Below are positions 26,666 through 34,817 of a DNA stretch of 64,000 nucleotides, one piece after another; the stretch's first letter is position 1, and the number at the start of each line of letters is the position of its first letter. The translations under genes and the position numbers were made by a program. Source of the stretch: Candidatus Bathyarchaeota archaeon (lineage in GTDB: Archaea > Thermoproteota > Bathyarchaeia > Bathyarchaeales > Bathyarchaeaceae); the NCBI GenBank assembly GCA_004376295.1, contig SOJZ01000010.1, positions 24,508 to 88,507 of the forward strand. Reading direction: 5' to 3'. The notes under the pieces were generated by a model. It was given only the letters and a program-made list of their open reading frames with translations, was not told the origin of the DNA and made no database searches.

Positions 26666-27739
26666 ATGAAACCAAATTTAATTAGATTTCTCACTTTTGC
26701 CGCGATCATGTCTTCTTGGATATACATGTCTATTTTTGCTAAGGGCTTGGGAATATCAGATCCGGAGATCGGTTTCATTGTAGCTGCTTATTCTTTGGCT
26801 TTATTCTTGTCCTCTTTTATTTTTGGTCGCGCGTCAGACAGGTATGGTAGGAAACTCTTTTTGGTAGTTGGCTTAGTGTTATCCAGTTTCACATTCTTCT
26901 TGCAGATATTCGCTCACAATTTCTTAGGTATATTGCTGACTCGCGTTTTAGCCGGTTTTTGTGTAGGCATATTCCCCGCTTCGTTGATTGCACACGTTCA
27001 AGAGAACAAAAAGGACCTGTCTAAGTTTTCATCTTTCGGGTCGATGGGTTGGACTTTTGGATTGTTGATTGCAGGTTTGATAGCTTTCTATTTATCCATT
27101 GAAGGCGTTTTCGTTTTCAGTTCCTTGCTATTCATCCCTGCATTTCTTGTAGCTTCTAAAATGAGGTTTGGTGAACACCATTCCGTAAATGTACCTGTCT
27201 TGCCTATCAAGATCATAAAGAAGAATCTTCCCCTCTATCTATCTGTTCTTATTCGTCACAGTGGAGCGCATATGATATGGACTTTCTGGCCTCTTTTTCT
27301 GCAAACACTCGGTGCTGACCTGTTCTGGGTTGCTGTCATTCAAGCTATTAACGGTGCAACACAGTTTGTCTTTATGTATACGGTGAGCCAAAAAATTGGA
27401 TATGTCTCTTCGATTGCTGGAGGTCTTATACTAGCAAGTGTCACTTTCTTTTCTTTTACTCTAGTAGCGAATTTCTGGCAAATAATGCCAGCACAGGTTC
27501 TTCTGGGGGTTTCCTGGTCGCTCCTGTATGTAGGTGGATTAAGGTATCTAATGGACAGAAATGTTGAAAAAGCAACAGTCAGCGGTTTGTTCGATTCTGC
27601 TTTAAGCCTGTCATCTATAATAGGGCCTCTCATTGGAGCTCTTGTAATATCATTCGGTAGCTACAGCACAACAATGTATCTTGCTTCAATACTAGCCTTC
27701 ACGGGCTTTCTTTCGTTCAAATTCTCAAAACGAGAATAA
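26666..27739 (+). CDS. Major facilitator superfamily transporter
   Basis: About 357 aa, 10-12 membrane helices. MFS motif A is visible as GRASDRYGRKLFLVVG between helices 2 and 3. Looks like a drug/metabolite efflux type; the substrate is unknown. A TTG at 26633 or ATG at 26642 would put the TGCA repeat inside the coding region as a Met-Arg-His-Ala-Cys peptide; the ATG at 26666 (MKPNLIRFLTF) is preferred, leaving the repeat in the leader. Confidence 0.88.
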   Translation: MKPNLIRFLTFAAIMSSWIYMSIFAKGLGISDPEIGFIVAAYSLALFLSSFIFGRASDRYGRKLFLVVGLVLSSFTFFLQIFAHNFLGILLTRVLAGFCVGIFPASLIAHVQENKKDLSKFSSFGSMGWTFGLLIAGLIAFYLSIEGVFVFSSLLFIPAFLVASKMRFGEHHSVNVPVLPIKIIKKNLPLYLSVLIRHSGAHMIWTFWPLFLQTLGADLFWVAVIQAINGATQFVFMYTVSQKIGYVSSIAGGLILASVTFFSFTLVANFWQIMPAQVLLGVSWSLLYVGGLRYLMDRNVEKATVSGLFDSALSLSSIIGPLIGALVISFGSYSTTMYLASILAFTGFLSFKFSKRE

Positions 27740-27870
27740 CCACTTGCATGCATGCAAAAAGTGGGATTTGCGGGAGTTATCACCAGCACTAAGTGGGTTC
27801 GAATACTCCTAACAGATAACATTTAAGCGATAGTTTGGGTTAAGAATGCACCTTCTTGGAAGGAATCGAT

Positions 27871-28944
27871 TTGACTTCAAAGGTAGCCATTGTCAAGTTT
27901 GATGAAAATGCAGAAGCGAGATCATTGAAGGAAGCTCTGCGTCTAATTGGTGGAATAGACGATTTGAACACTTCTAAGAGAACAATAGTTGTGAAAGTTG
28001 GAGTTTTTAGTCATAAAGCGGAAAACCATACATCGGTTAATGTGGTTGACGCTATTGTTAATAGCTTTGATAAAGCGCCAGAGATTTTTCTGGTCGAATC
28101 AGATAATTACCAAGGTAGGGGTTTGGAGAGACTTCAAGTTTGGAAGCAACTTTTCACTAATAGAGTGATGCCATTTAGCCTTTCAGACGACGCGAATGTT
28201 ATGGACGTAAGGCTTGCTGGCCAAGAAATGAAGTTGTCACATATACTCTTCAAGCCCAACATCTTCCTTGACACGCACATTCTACGTTCTTTCGAGAGAG
28301 GAAGTATTCTGAAAAACCTTTTCGGATGTATTCCAACATCAAAGAAAGTTAAGTTTCATAAGATGGAGATCTTTTGCCCACTTCTCGCTGACATTTTTGA
28401 GACAATAGGCGGAATAGATCTTGCAGTGACGGATGGCACTTACTTTTGGAGTGGAGCAGGCAACTTGCCCGTGCACATGAATACTCTCATAGTGGGTAGA
28501 GATGCCGTTGCTGTAGAGACGGTTGGAGCTGTACTTGCTGGATTAGAGCCTAAGAAGATGCCTGTTATACAAGAGTTCGTGAAAAGAGGTCTCGGAGAAG
28601 GTAATATAGAAAATATCCAGATCTTGGGGGCTTCTCTTGAAAGTCTCAAAGAGGAAATCATAACCGCTAAAAAGACTCAAAAGATGCGCACCCAAGCCCG
28701 TGCATTAGGACCTCAAACGTGGGGAGGAAAATCTTATCACGCACTTGAAAGCTTAATCCAAGACGGATTCTTCAAACTGCCTAACAAGAGAACAAGAAAA
28801 GACGTATCTAAGGCATTAGAAGCTAGAGGTTTATCGACTGAAGGCAAGGAACAAAAAATTGCGAATTCTCTTTCTCGAAGAGTAAAGAAGGGAGTCTTGA
28901 AATCAGCCAAGGGTCCAGATGGATGGGTTTACTGGACAGAATAG
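27871..28944 (+). CDS. DUF362-domain protein with C-terminal helical/winged domain
   Basis: About 357 aa. Residues 1-265 are a DUF362 domain (KVAIVKFDENAEA; PNIFLDTHILRS; AVTDGTYFWSG; GRDAVAVETVGAVLAG). Residues 280-357 add a basic domain (YHALESLIQDGFFKLPNKRT, later VKKGVLKSAKGPDGWVYWTE) that resembles a winged helix. The usual ferredoxin cysteines of some DUF362 proteins are absent. TTG at 27871 is chosen because GGAAGG lies 7 bases upstream; another TTG is at 27856. Confidence 0.82.
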   Translation: MTSKVAIVKFDENAEARSLKEALRLIGGIDDLNTSKRTIVVKVGVFSHKAENHTSVNVVDAIVNSFDKAPEIFLVESDNYQGRGLERLQVWKQLFTNRVMPFSLSDDANVMDVRLAGQEMKLSHILFKPNIFLDTHILRSFERGSILKNLFGCIPTSKKVKFHKMEIFCPLLADIFETIGGIDLAVTDGTYFWSGAGNLPVHMNTLIVGRDAVAVETVGAVLAGLEPKKMPVIQEFVKRGLGEGNIENIQILGASLESLKEEIITAKKTQKMRTQARALGPQTWGGKSYHALESLIQDGFFKLPNKRTRKDVSKALEARGLSTEGKEQKIANSLSRRVKKGVLKSAKGPDGWVYWTE

Positions 28945-28996
28945 CAGCGTTAGCTTAACGAAAAAAAGGGGGTTTGTCGGTGCTTGTTGGAAATGG

Positions 28997-29272
28997 CTAT
29001 TTCCAGTTGATGTATTCTTTTATTGGGGTTGTTGGCACCGTATGTGCTTCGAGAACGCCTGGGATTGGGCGTATTTTGTCATTTACGAAATCGTGGGCGT
29101 AGTCTTGGTTTTCAGCTTCAAACCATATTGCTAGGTCCCAGTTTCCGAAACAGTTCATGGTGTAGTACAGCCTGACTCCATGGTAGGGTTGCTCTGGAAG
29201 TTTTCTCAGCTTCTGTGTGATGTCTTTGGTTCTCGTTGGATTCGTTTTCAGCAAAACGAAATATTTGTTCAT
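28997..29272 (-). CDS. Stand-alone Lrp-type RAM (ligand-binding) domain protein
   Basis: 91 aa, no helix-turn-helix. The sequence KYFVLLKTNPTRTKDITQKL, then MNCFGNWDLAIWFEAENQ, matches the alpha-beta RAM fold of Lrp/AsnC regulators. Such proteins can join full-length Lrp proteins to modulate them. Convergent with the DUF362 gene; a C-run/T-run element lies just past its stop in the right orientation for a terminator. Confidence 0.8.
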   Translation of the reverse strand: MNKYFVLLKTNPTRTKDITQKLRKLPEQPYHGVRLYYTMNCFGNWDLAIWFEAENQDYAHDFVNDKIRPIPGVLEAHTVPTTPIKEYINWK

Positions 29273-29628
29273 GCTTTTTTTCTTCCTTTTACTGATGCAA
29301 ACGGATAGGAGATTTAGCGTTCTTATCTCTTATGAAGTCTGAGTAACTATTCTGAATCATTTTGTAAGGCATGGATGCATGCATGAAAATGGTTAAGGAA
29401 TATCTATGGAAGATGAAGGGATGAGGGCGTATACATGGTATGGGTTCTCATGGAAAATGGTGAACCATGCATGCGCATAGCTCTCTCCTCGCTCCCTCAG
29501 ACATTTAATGATGAATGTTGATAGCTAAGAGTCTTGTGAATGATTCTTCTGGAGGATTCTTCTGGAAGATTTAACATGCATGCAGCATTCGCAAGGATAA
29601 TTAAGGATTAGATACTTTTGAAGGTTAT
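29273..29628. other. Intergenic region
   Basis: 356 bp. TGCA repeats at 29375, 29466 and 29576, and a short direct repeat GATTCTTCTGGA(A/G)GA at 29539-29570. No gene seen. Confidence 0.4.
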
Positions 29629-30021
29629 GTGAAAACTGATATGATCTTTTCTATCAGTGAAGAGTTGCTCAAGGCGATTTTTGAAGGCGCAAGAAGGCTT
29701 TATCCAAGGGAAACAATTTTGCTTCTTCGAGGCGAAAAGAAGAAGAATTTGATTATGGTTTCCGAGCTTGTTGTTCCTCCACTCGCAACCTATGGGCGAA
29801 GTTTCGCCAACATTCCTCTTCACATGTTACCCATGGATTTCTCCATCGTTGGAACTGTACATTCCCATCCATCTGGAAATCTAACACCTTCCACAGCAGA
29901 CCTCAACCATTTCTTTGGAAGTGCACTCATGATCGTAGGTTTTCCCTTTGCAGAAAAAAGAAACACTGCAGTATACAACCGGAATGGAGAGAAGTTAACA
30001 TTACAAATAACGAAAGCGTAG
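29629..30021 (+). CDS. JAB/MPN-domain metalloprotease-like protein
   Basis: 130 aa. JAMM motif: Glu in YPRETILLL (near residue 29), HSHPSGNLTPSTADL (two His and a later Asp). Archaeal members remove ubiquitin-like SAMP tags or act in sulfur-carrier maturation. GTG start. No SAMP or E1 gene is adjacent; the E1-like gene is at 13 kb. Confidence 0.88.
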   Translation: MKTDMIFSISEELLKAIFEGARRLYPRETILLLRGEKKKNLIMVSELVVPPLATYGRSFANIPLHMLPMDFSIVGTVHSHPSGNLTPSTADLNHFFGSALMIVGFPFAEKRNTAVYNRNGEKLTLQITKA

Positions 30022-30130
30022 AGAAGATATCTTAGGTAGAAATGCGTGCATGTGGAACATAGTCCGGTGGTTCCGCATTCTTCGCAGAGTGATGCTCTAC
30101 AACACATGCAGATTCGGAATGTGTATTTCA
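29820..30130 (-). CDS. Cys-rich small open frame (only N-terminal part credible)
   Basis: From ATG 30130 the frame reads MKYTFRICMCCRASLCEECG and then TTGLCSTCTHFYLR: seven cysteines in 21 residues with CxxC spacing, a metal-binding pattern. Beyond about 30030 it runs antisense into the JAB gene and looks random, so the true C-terminus is uncertain (short gene or frameshift). An AT-rich box near 30160 would support a leaderless start. Confidence 0.35.
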
Positions 30131-30216
30131 TATAAATTGACAATGCATGCATGCAGAGAAAATTAATATCCCTTTTTGTTGTATTTTATGTTCCGATGCA
30201 GAGGAGTGAGTAAGAG

Positions 30217-30753
30217 GTGCCAAAGAAAGATAGTGACGTGCAAAAGGATGAACGTTCGAGAAAGAAAGCAGAGGAAGCGCTTGACGAAAAGACTATGAAA
30301 AAATTGGGGAAATTGAGCCAAAAAACCATGAAAAAACTGGCAAAATTGGGTGAGCTTCCTCTTTTGTACGAAGACTATGTCAATATAGCTGTACCACAAT
30401 CACTCGCTAAGAAATCTGCGAAACATGAGAAAAGCAAAGGTGAAGATCTTCTGCGCAACTTTGAAGAGAACGTCTTTGATTGGGATGACGAAGCCACAAA
30501 GAAGCCAGCCTTTGACGCCTTCAAGAATGTATTTGAGGGTTTTGATAAGCTGCGGAGAACGTTCGACGCTAAGCAAAAAGAAATCGTTGGTGAAACTGAC
30601 TTTGGGAGGAACATGGCAACGATGGTTGCATTGATGCGACAGCAGATTGAAGCTTCGGAGCGAGCAGCAAGGTCACAGAGTAAACGGTTCTATATTTCCC
30701 TGACGGTAGCTGCCATATCAGTGATAGCTGCGGTCATTAAGATCCTGCTCTGA
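30217..30753 (+). CDS. Predicted tail-anchored membrane protein
   Basis: 178 aa, GTG start. The first 45 residues are very charged (DEKTMKKLGKLSQKTMKKLA repeats of TMKKL). The middle is helical and acidic, and the last 20 residues form one hydrophobic helix (ISLTVAAISVIAAVIKILL) ending at the C-terminus. This is the layout of tail-anchored proteins with the bulk in the cytoplasm. Family not recognised. Confidence 0.75.
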   Translation: MPKKDSDVQKDERSRKKAEEALDEKTMKKLGKLSQKTMKKLAKLGELPLLYEDYVNIAVPQSLAKKSAKHEKSKGEDLLRNFEENVFDWDDEATKKPAFDAFKNVFEGFDKLRRTFDAKQKEIVGETDFGRNMATMVALMRQQIEASERAARSQSKRFYISLTVAAISVIAAVIKILL

Positions 30754-30906
30754 TGTTTGCTGTTAGGAACATAGCTCATGCACACGCTCTTGTCTTCTAT
30801 TATCTCTAAGATTTTTGGCGCGTGCGCAAAACTGCAGGCTCTTCTTTCCAAACCATGCTGTCATTACCGAAAATATATTAACTAAATGTTTGAATAGCGA
30901 CTCTAA

Positions 30907-31107
30907 GTGTTAGAAATGAAATGCATGTTTAATCCAGGGATAGAGTGCACTGTTTACGGTGTCCTGAAAGAAGTAGTAGAGCGTCCTGATCCATACCAGA
31001 TTCTCCAGCATGCGTGTCCCCTGTGTCCAGATCGACCCTTTCCAGAAAGGCCCTTTCCAGATCGGCCTCTTCCGGAACGTCCAAGAAGACGCCTGCGGAA
31101 AAAATAG
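30907..31107 (+). CDS. Small protein with CPLC motif and Pro-Arg repeat tail
   Basis: 66 aa from GTG (ATG at codon 4). Cysteines at MKCMF, IECTVY and HACPLCPD may bind metal. The tail repeats (F/L)P(E/D)RP four times, ending RRRLRKK; the DNA repeats too (CCCTTTCCAGA units). TATA-like AAATATATTAA lies about 35 bp upstream. Function unknown. Confidence 0.55.
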   Translation: MLEMKCMFNPGIECTVYGVLKEVVERPDPYQILQHACPLCPDRPFPERPFPDRPLPERPRRRLRKK

Positions 31108-31145
31108 ATTCTTTTTTTTCGTGCGCGCATAAGTGAGCGTGAAAA

Positions 31146-31307
31146 TCAGTAGGTTGATCCGCGCGCTTGTTCAATCATCTGTTTTGCTAAGCAACCTGGA
31201 CATACCGGGAGTGGCACTATCTGCCATGACCCGTCCTCAAATTTCATTTTCATCACATCTTTATTGGTTAAGCGGGCACCACATTTTGCACATTTTCTTC
31301 TTTTCAT
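31146..31307 (-). CDS. Small zinc-ribbon protein, 53 aa
   Basis: Start MKRRKCAKCGARLTNKDV, second pair CPGC near residue 38, i.e. C-x2-C...C-x2-C. GGAG is 10 bases before the ATG at 31307. An upstream ORF extension to 31373 has no such support. No family recognised; likely metal-binding, possibly nucleic-acid-binding. Confidence 0.6.
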   Translation of the reverse strand: MKRRKCAKCGARLTNKDVMKMKFEDGSWQIVPLPVCPGCLAKQMIEQARGSTY

Positions 31308-31417
31308 CAGAAGTTTACTCCTTCCCGCACGAGGATATCTTAAAAAAGAAGATGTAAAAACTTTGTTGCACAAAATGAAGTCGGAAATTCGATTCTAGCG
31401 CACGCAGGTCGATTTCT

Positions 31418-31512
31418 TGTTTTCCCATCTTGCCGCGTGCTCCCACATGAATTCACGCGCGAACCGTGTGTTTAATGGTCTCTAGGGAAAAAGTCGAGGC
31501 GGCTACGTGAGC
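31418..31512 (-). repeat. Integrase promoter/start repeat, copy 2
   Basis: Same orientation as 16700-16795 and about 14.7 kb away. Retains CCCATCTTGCCGCGTGCTCC, CGCGCGAACC, TATA-like ATTAAACA and AGGGAAAA. On the coding side it stops matching right after the ATG; the following frame is unrelated. A relic of a second integrase copy or of element excision. Confidence 0.7.
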
Positions 31513-31533
31513 ACTAAGTTCTTGTTATGGTCT

Positions 31534-32160
31534 TCATAGTCGCGGCATTAACATCGGCACGTTTTTCTTATAGTCTTCATATTCGTTGCCGAATTCTTTG
31601 ATTAATTCCTCTTCTTCCTTTTTTGAGATTAGATAAATGAGTGCCAACAGAATCGGAGTGAAAAGCATAGAATACGAAACAGAAAATAGGATTGATATTC
31701 CAATGTGCGCTAAAATCCATCCAAAATATTGAGGATGTCTCACAATCGAATAGGCTCCTGTAGTTTCCAATTTTCGTGGTGCACCATGAGTTTCAGCTAC
31801 CTTTAATCCGGTTGCTCTCACAGCCCAAATGGCGATCCAAGCTCCCGGTATTATCAGGGATAAAGAGACCACCAAATTAAGAAAGGGGATCAAAATGCCA
31901 GCAACTGGAAAAGTTAAATTCGAAAAAATGGGAATAGTGAACTTTGGCTGAGGTGAAATCCACAACCCTACCAAAAATACGAACTCCATTGTCCCTGAAA
32001 CTGCACCTAAGACTTCGCCGATTCTGGCACCTCTTTCCTTGCCGTACTTCTTCTGAAGTTTGACATGTTCGACTGATTTAAAATGAAGGATTATTGCTAT
32101 GAACATACATGTTGCACAGACAAAAAACCAAATGTACATTTCAATCACGTTTCGGTTCAA
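31534..32160 (-). CDS. Isoprenylcysteine methyltransferase-family membrane protein
   Basis: 208 aa with about 5 membrane helices. The ICMT/PEMT signature is near the C-terminus: GAYSIVRHPQYFGWILAHIG and then KKEEEELIKEFGNEYEDYKK. These enzymes methylate small molecules or lipids with SAM; true protein substrates are doubtful in archaea. It stands alone. Confidence 0.85.
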   Translation of the reverse strand: MNRNVIEMYIWFFVCATCMFIAIILHFKSVEHVKLQKKYGKERGARIGEVLGAVSGTMEFVFLVGLWISPQPKFTIPIFSNLTFPVAGILIPFLNLVVSLSLIIPGAWIAIWAVRATGLKVAETHGAPRKLETTGAYSIVRHPQYFGWILAHIGISILFSVSYSMLFTPILLALIYLISKKEEEELIKEFGNEYEDYKKNVPMLMPRL

Positions 32161-32228
32161 TTCTTCGTAAGATACATGTTTGGATATTTAACCTGATATG
32201 GCTACTTTTCACATTGATATCCCAACTT

Positions 32229-32326
32229 TTACTTGTGTTTTCTGAACACTGGGCACATTCTATGGTGGTGAAGTATTCAAAGCCGGCTTCTGTGAGTTCG
32301 CAAGCTTTTTCAATGCATGCATGCAA
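32229..32326 (-). pseudogene. Small gene broken near its C-terminus
   Basis: Frame starting at a TTG inside a TGCA repeat reads HACIEKACELTEAGFEYFTT and then IECAQ. One additional base after CAG would give an ending FRKHK and a stop at 32229, a tail (EAGFEY...FRK.K) that I recall from small archaeal proteins. As it stands the frame runs on to 32141. Probable one-base loss. Confidence 0.4.
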
Positions 32327-32443
32327 AGGCTGTAAAAAATCGGTTGATGGGAACTAACTATCGTGGGAAATAGGCGAAATCATTATCTTCCTGTCTATCT
32401 CTATGTTATACTATGTTATAGATTGATTACGGAGGTGAACTTA

Positions 32444-32566
32444 ATGGGGAAAGAGTCAAAAATGGATGCAAAAGCTGCTGCAAGGGTTCAATCTCGTGCA
32501 GATAAAACGGGAAAACATCAGGATTTTAAGGCAAGAGCTCAGAGGGCTGCTGCCAAGAATAAATAG
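32444..32566 (+). CDS. Small SMP-like (seed-maturation/LEA-type) protein, 40 aa
   Basis: GGAGGTG at 32431-32437 lies 6 bases before the ATG at 32444, which fixes the start (a longer frame from 32363 is not real). The product has KMDAKAAARVQSRADKTGKH, then DFKARAQRAAAKNK. The pattern A.R.QS...K.G....F.ARAQ.AA.KN matches the short SMP motif of plant seed-maturation proteins and small prokaryotic relatives. Possibly a stress or DNA/RNA-associated disordered protein. Confidence 0.7.
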   Translation: MGKESKMDAKAAARVQSRADKTGKHQDFKARAQRAAAKNK

Positions 32567-32648
32567 CATGCATTCTCAGTTGAGTGCATATAAAAATATG
32601 TGTCCAGAAGAAACGATGCATGCATGTTTACCTATTTTCATCATGTGA

Positions 32649-33023
32649 TTAACAGGAAGCCTTTAATCTTATTTTTGCTGGACGATTTCTGTCAATCTTG
32701 GCAATTTCAGCTAACTCTAGTAATGGGGCTACATACGAAGCTAAACTTGTTCCATGAGAAAATCTCTTTAAAAAGGTATCAAGTGAAAGCTCATCAGAAA
32801 TCTCATGAACAGCTCCAATTCTAATCCAACCTTTTCCTCTCAGAAAATTGGGTGCTTCTTCAAGAGCTGAAACGGGAATTTTAAGTGTGGAAGGCTTTTT
32901 GCCAGTTTCGATTGAAACCCTTTCACTATCAATATGGAGGACTTTGAATTGTTTGCCCGATGAGGTTTCTAAGGTAAAGGGAAAACGAGGTATCTTCAGG
33001 GTAATCTTAATCATTACCGACAT
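32649..33023 (-). CDS. Conserved-looking hypothetical protein, 124 aa
   Basis: Beta-rich N-terminus (ITLKIPRFPFTLETSSGKQF, VSIETGKKPSTLKIPVSALEEAP) followed by helices. Good coding character and basic C-terminus. No family recognised. Lies between TGCA-type repeats at 32616 and 33079. Confidence 0.6.
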   Translation of the reverse strand: MSVMIKITLKIPRFPFTLETSSGKQFKVLHIDSERVSIETGKKPSTLKIPVSALEEAPNFLRGKGWIRIGAVHEISDELSLDTFLKRFSHGTSLASYVAPLLELAEIAKIDRNRPAKIRLKASC

Positions 33024-33381
33024 TTTGATCAGTCCATATTTTCACAATAAATCACTTAAGCTTTTACCGTTTCTGTGTATGCATGCTGAATGCGCGTACA
33101 TGCGTTTGAACGCGACGTACATATCTGGAATGTGCTCCGCAAAATGGTTCGAGAAATCCTACAAAAAACAGAAAAAATGGGGGTTTGCGGGAGATATCTC
33201 CACGCTCATGCATATCTAAACTTGCATGTATGCGTTTAATGCCCCTCTCTATATTACAGACCACATACGCATAGACAAACAACAAAATTCAAAGAACACA
33301 TACACTGATGCTTTACCTACTAAGGGCCAGACGAAGAAAATGCATGATAGACAGAACGTTGTTATCGTTTTGTTTCAGCTT
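33024..33381. other. Intergenic region
   Basis: 358 bp. Holds GCATGC and TGCGCGTACATGCG near 33080-33100 and a minus-strand copy of the hairpin/C-run/T-run element at 33172-33211, placed 170 bp after the end of the minus-strand gene at 33382. No gene called. Confidence 0.4.
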
Positions 33382-33912
33382 TCAGTCAATGTTAAAAATC
33401 CTTTTGAAAACTTCTCTCTTCACAACCCTGTACGCGGGGCTATAGAATCTTCGATACCGTTCTGAGTGATGATAAAGAGGATAGTTTTCTTTCTCCACCT
33501 TTTTGTCAAAATCTTCAAGGCTAGACTCGTCAAAGTTTAACCTGCCAGCTTCGACCAGACTCTTAAACCGATTCCATAACTTTAAGAAAGCTTTTTGAGT
33601 TCCCTTTGGCTCCTTAGCCGAAGTTACCATAGCTGAAAACAGTTTGTCCGAAGACAACCCTCGCATCTTGAACGGCCTCAAATTAACCCTCACCATCACA
33701 TTGTCAACTGAAATGTTTTCAATCAAAGACTCATCAGAGAACTTCTGCATCTCCAACGTGGATAATTCCTCTTCAAGATACCGTTTAGCCTTATCATGCA
33801 AAATATGTTGAATCCCAAAAACACTTTGAAAAAACATCTTATAGACATCAACCACTTCCAAATCAGGTCTCAACCTTTGATGCCACCTTACCAGTTCTTC
33901 CAAGCTGCCCAA
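33382..33912 (-). CDS. Hypothetical helical protein, 176 aa
   Basis: Mostly helical; C-terminal block YPLYHHSERYRRFYSPAYRV looks conserved, but I cannot name a family. The TTG at 33912 is the first ordinary start. The frame stays open for about 20 more codons (IRDFVHIADKTGKCLGSLEE) that look coding but offer only ATA/ATT/CTG, so the true start may be non-standard. Confidence 0.65.
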   Translation of the reverse strand: MGSLEELVRWHQRLRPDLEVVDVYKMFFQSVFGIQHILHDKAKRYLEEELSTLEMQKFSDESLIENISVDNVMVRVNLRPFKMRGLSSDKLFSAMVTSAKEPKGTQKAFLKLWNRFKSLVEAGRLNFDESSLEDFDKKVEKENYPLYHHSERYRRFYSPAYRVVKREVFKRIFNID

Positions 33913-34027
33913 ACACTTCCCCGTTTTATCGGCAATATGGACGAAATCTCTTATTTTCCTATCCTTAGTTGAAATCAGTATTCAAACGTCATAAGACTTT
34001 TGCATAAGAACTAACCATCTTTTTTGT

Positions 34028-34399
34028 ATGACTCAGAAAAAGACGACTCCGAAACTTTACGAAGAGTACATGAGAGATAATGTTCAAGAGTATCGACACA
34101 GAGAAGTCCTTGCATACTTGACAATTAACATGGGAATCGTTTTCTTGGTTGGAGGATTGCTGATATCAGTTACTTTGGCAGAGAACTTAAGCTGGCTTCT
34201 GATTTTCCCATATGAGCCAAACAGTTACACCACCAGTTTCATAGGAACCATTTTGTGCGTTTTCGGGTTTGTTTTGATATCAGGCGGATTCATATTAGCG
34301 TTCCATTATGACAGAGAAAAAATGTGGTTTTCAAAGAAGCTGAAAGAGTCCAACGTGGTGGTAGAGGAACTCCTGCGTAAAGGAAAGAAAAACTATTAG
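34028..34399 (+). CDS. Two-helix membrane protein, 123 aa
   Basis: Charged N-terminus (TQKKTTPKLYEEYMRDNVQE), then two membrane helices (MGIVFLVGGLLISVTLA; SFIGTILCVFGFVLISGGFI) and a charged tail. N and C termini on the same side. No family recognised. Confidence 0.7.
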   Translation: MTQKKTTPKLYEEYMRDNVQEYRHREVLAYLTINMGIVFLVGGLLISVTLAENLSWLLIFPYEPNSYTTSFIGTILCVFGFVLISGGFILAFHYDREKMWFSKKLKESNVVVEELLRKGKKNY

Positions 34400-34437
34400 A
34401 ATAGAGAAGTTTCGTTTGCCGAAGAAGAATCATTTCG

Positions 34438-34581
34438 ATGCAAATTGCAGATCGGCATAATCACAGTTTTCTCGGACTAATGTGTGCAGACACTATTTTG
34501 GTGTATGGACAACCCGCTTTTGAGGCTTACCTATGTGAGTCTATTCAGTCTTTGAGGTATTCCACGTTTATGGGCCCGTAA
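34438..34581 (+). CDS. Possible small protein, 47 aa
   Basis: ATG at 34438 opens MQIADRHNHSFLGLMCADTI and the frame ends RYSTFMGP at 34581. GAAGAAG upstream is a weak ribosome site. Coding character is modest; listed as possible only. Confidence 0.25.
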   Translation: MQIADRHNHSFLGLMCADTILVYGQPAFEAYLCESIQSLRYSTFMGP

Positions 34582-34644
34582 GACGTGAGCATGCATGCAT
34601 CAGACGTAGAAACAAAATGCAGACCACAAACAAAACGGACCACC

Positions 34645-34735
34645 CCCCTAGGTAGGGGGGTCTATAATAGAGAGAATGAGTAACTGCAAAAAATTATAGG
34701 GAGGTCTAGAAAGAGAGAGACATACCCAAACAACG
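34645..34735 (+). promoter_or_regulatory. G-run/TATA promoter with repeated leader, upstream of L38e
   Basis: CCCCCCTAGGTAGGGGGG is an inverted repeat directly followed by TCTATAATAGAGAGAA (TATA box about 34661-34670). About 40 bp on, TATAGGGAGGTCTAGAAAG plus AGAGAGAC and, 12 bp later, AACGTGACAAA repeats the same pattern with a weakened TATA. Similar sequence is found at 35201, 45895 (minus) and 49080 (minus). Drives rpl38e with a leader of about 125 nt. Confidence 0.6.
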
Positions 34736-34817
34736 TGACAAACACAAAAACCACAACAAATAAAACAAGCAAAACCACACAAATCACTGCAACCTAGAAA
34801 AAGGAGAACAAGCACAT

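Noticed and set aside
27758..27800. tRNA T-arm-like GGGTTCGAAT near 27788
   Set aside because: Flanking bases do not form a T stem and no cloverleaf can be drawn; it is part of the hairpin/C-run element.
33064..33285. 73-aa minus-strand frame
   Set aside because: It runs through repeat elements, has no start signal and no recognisable domain.
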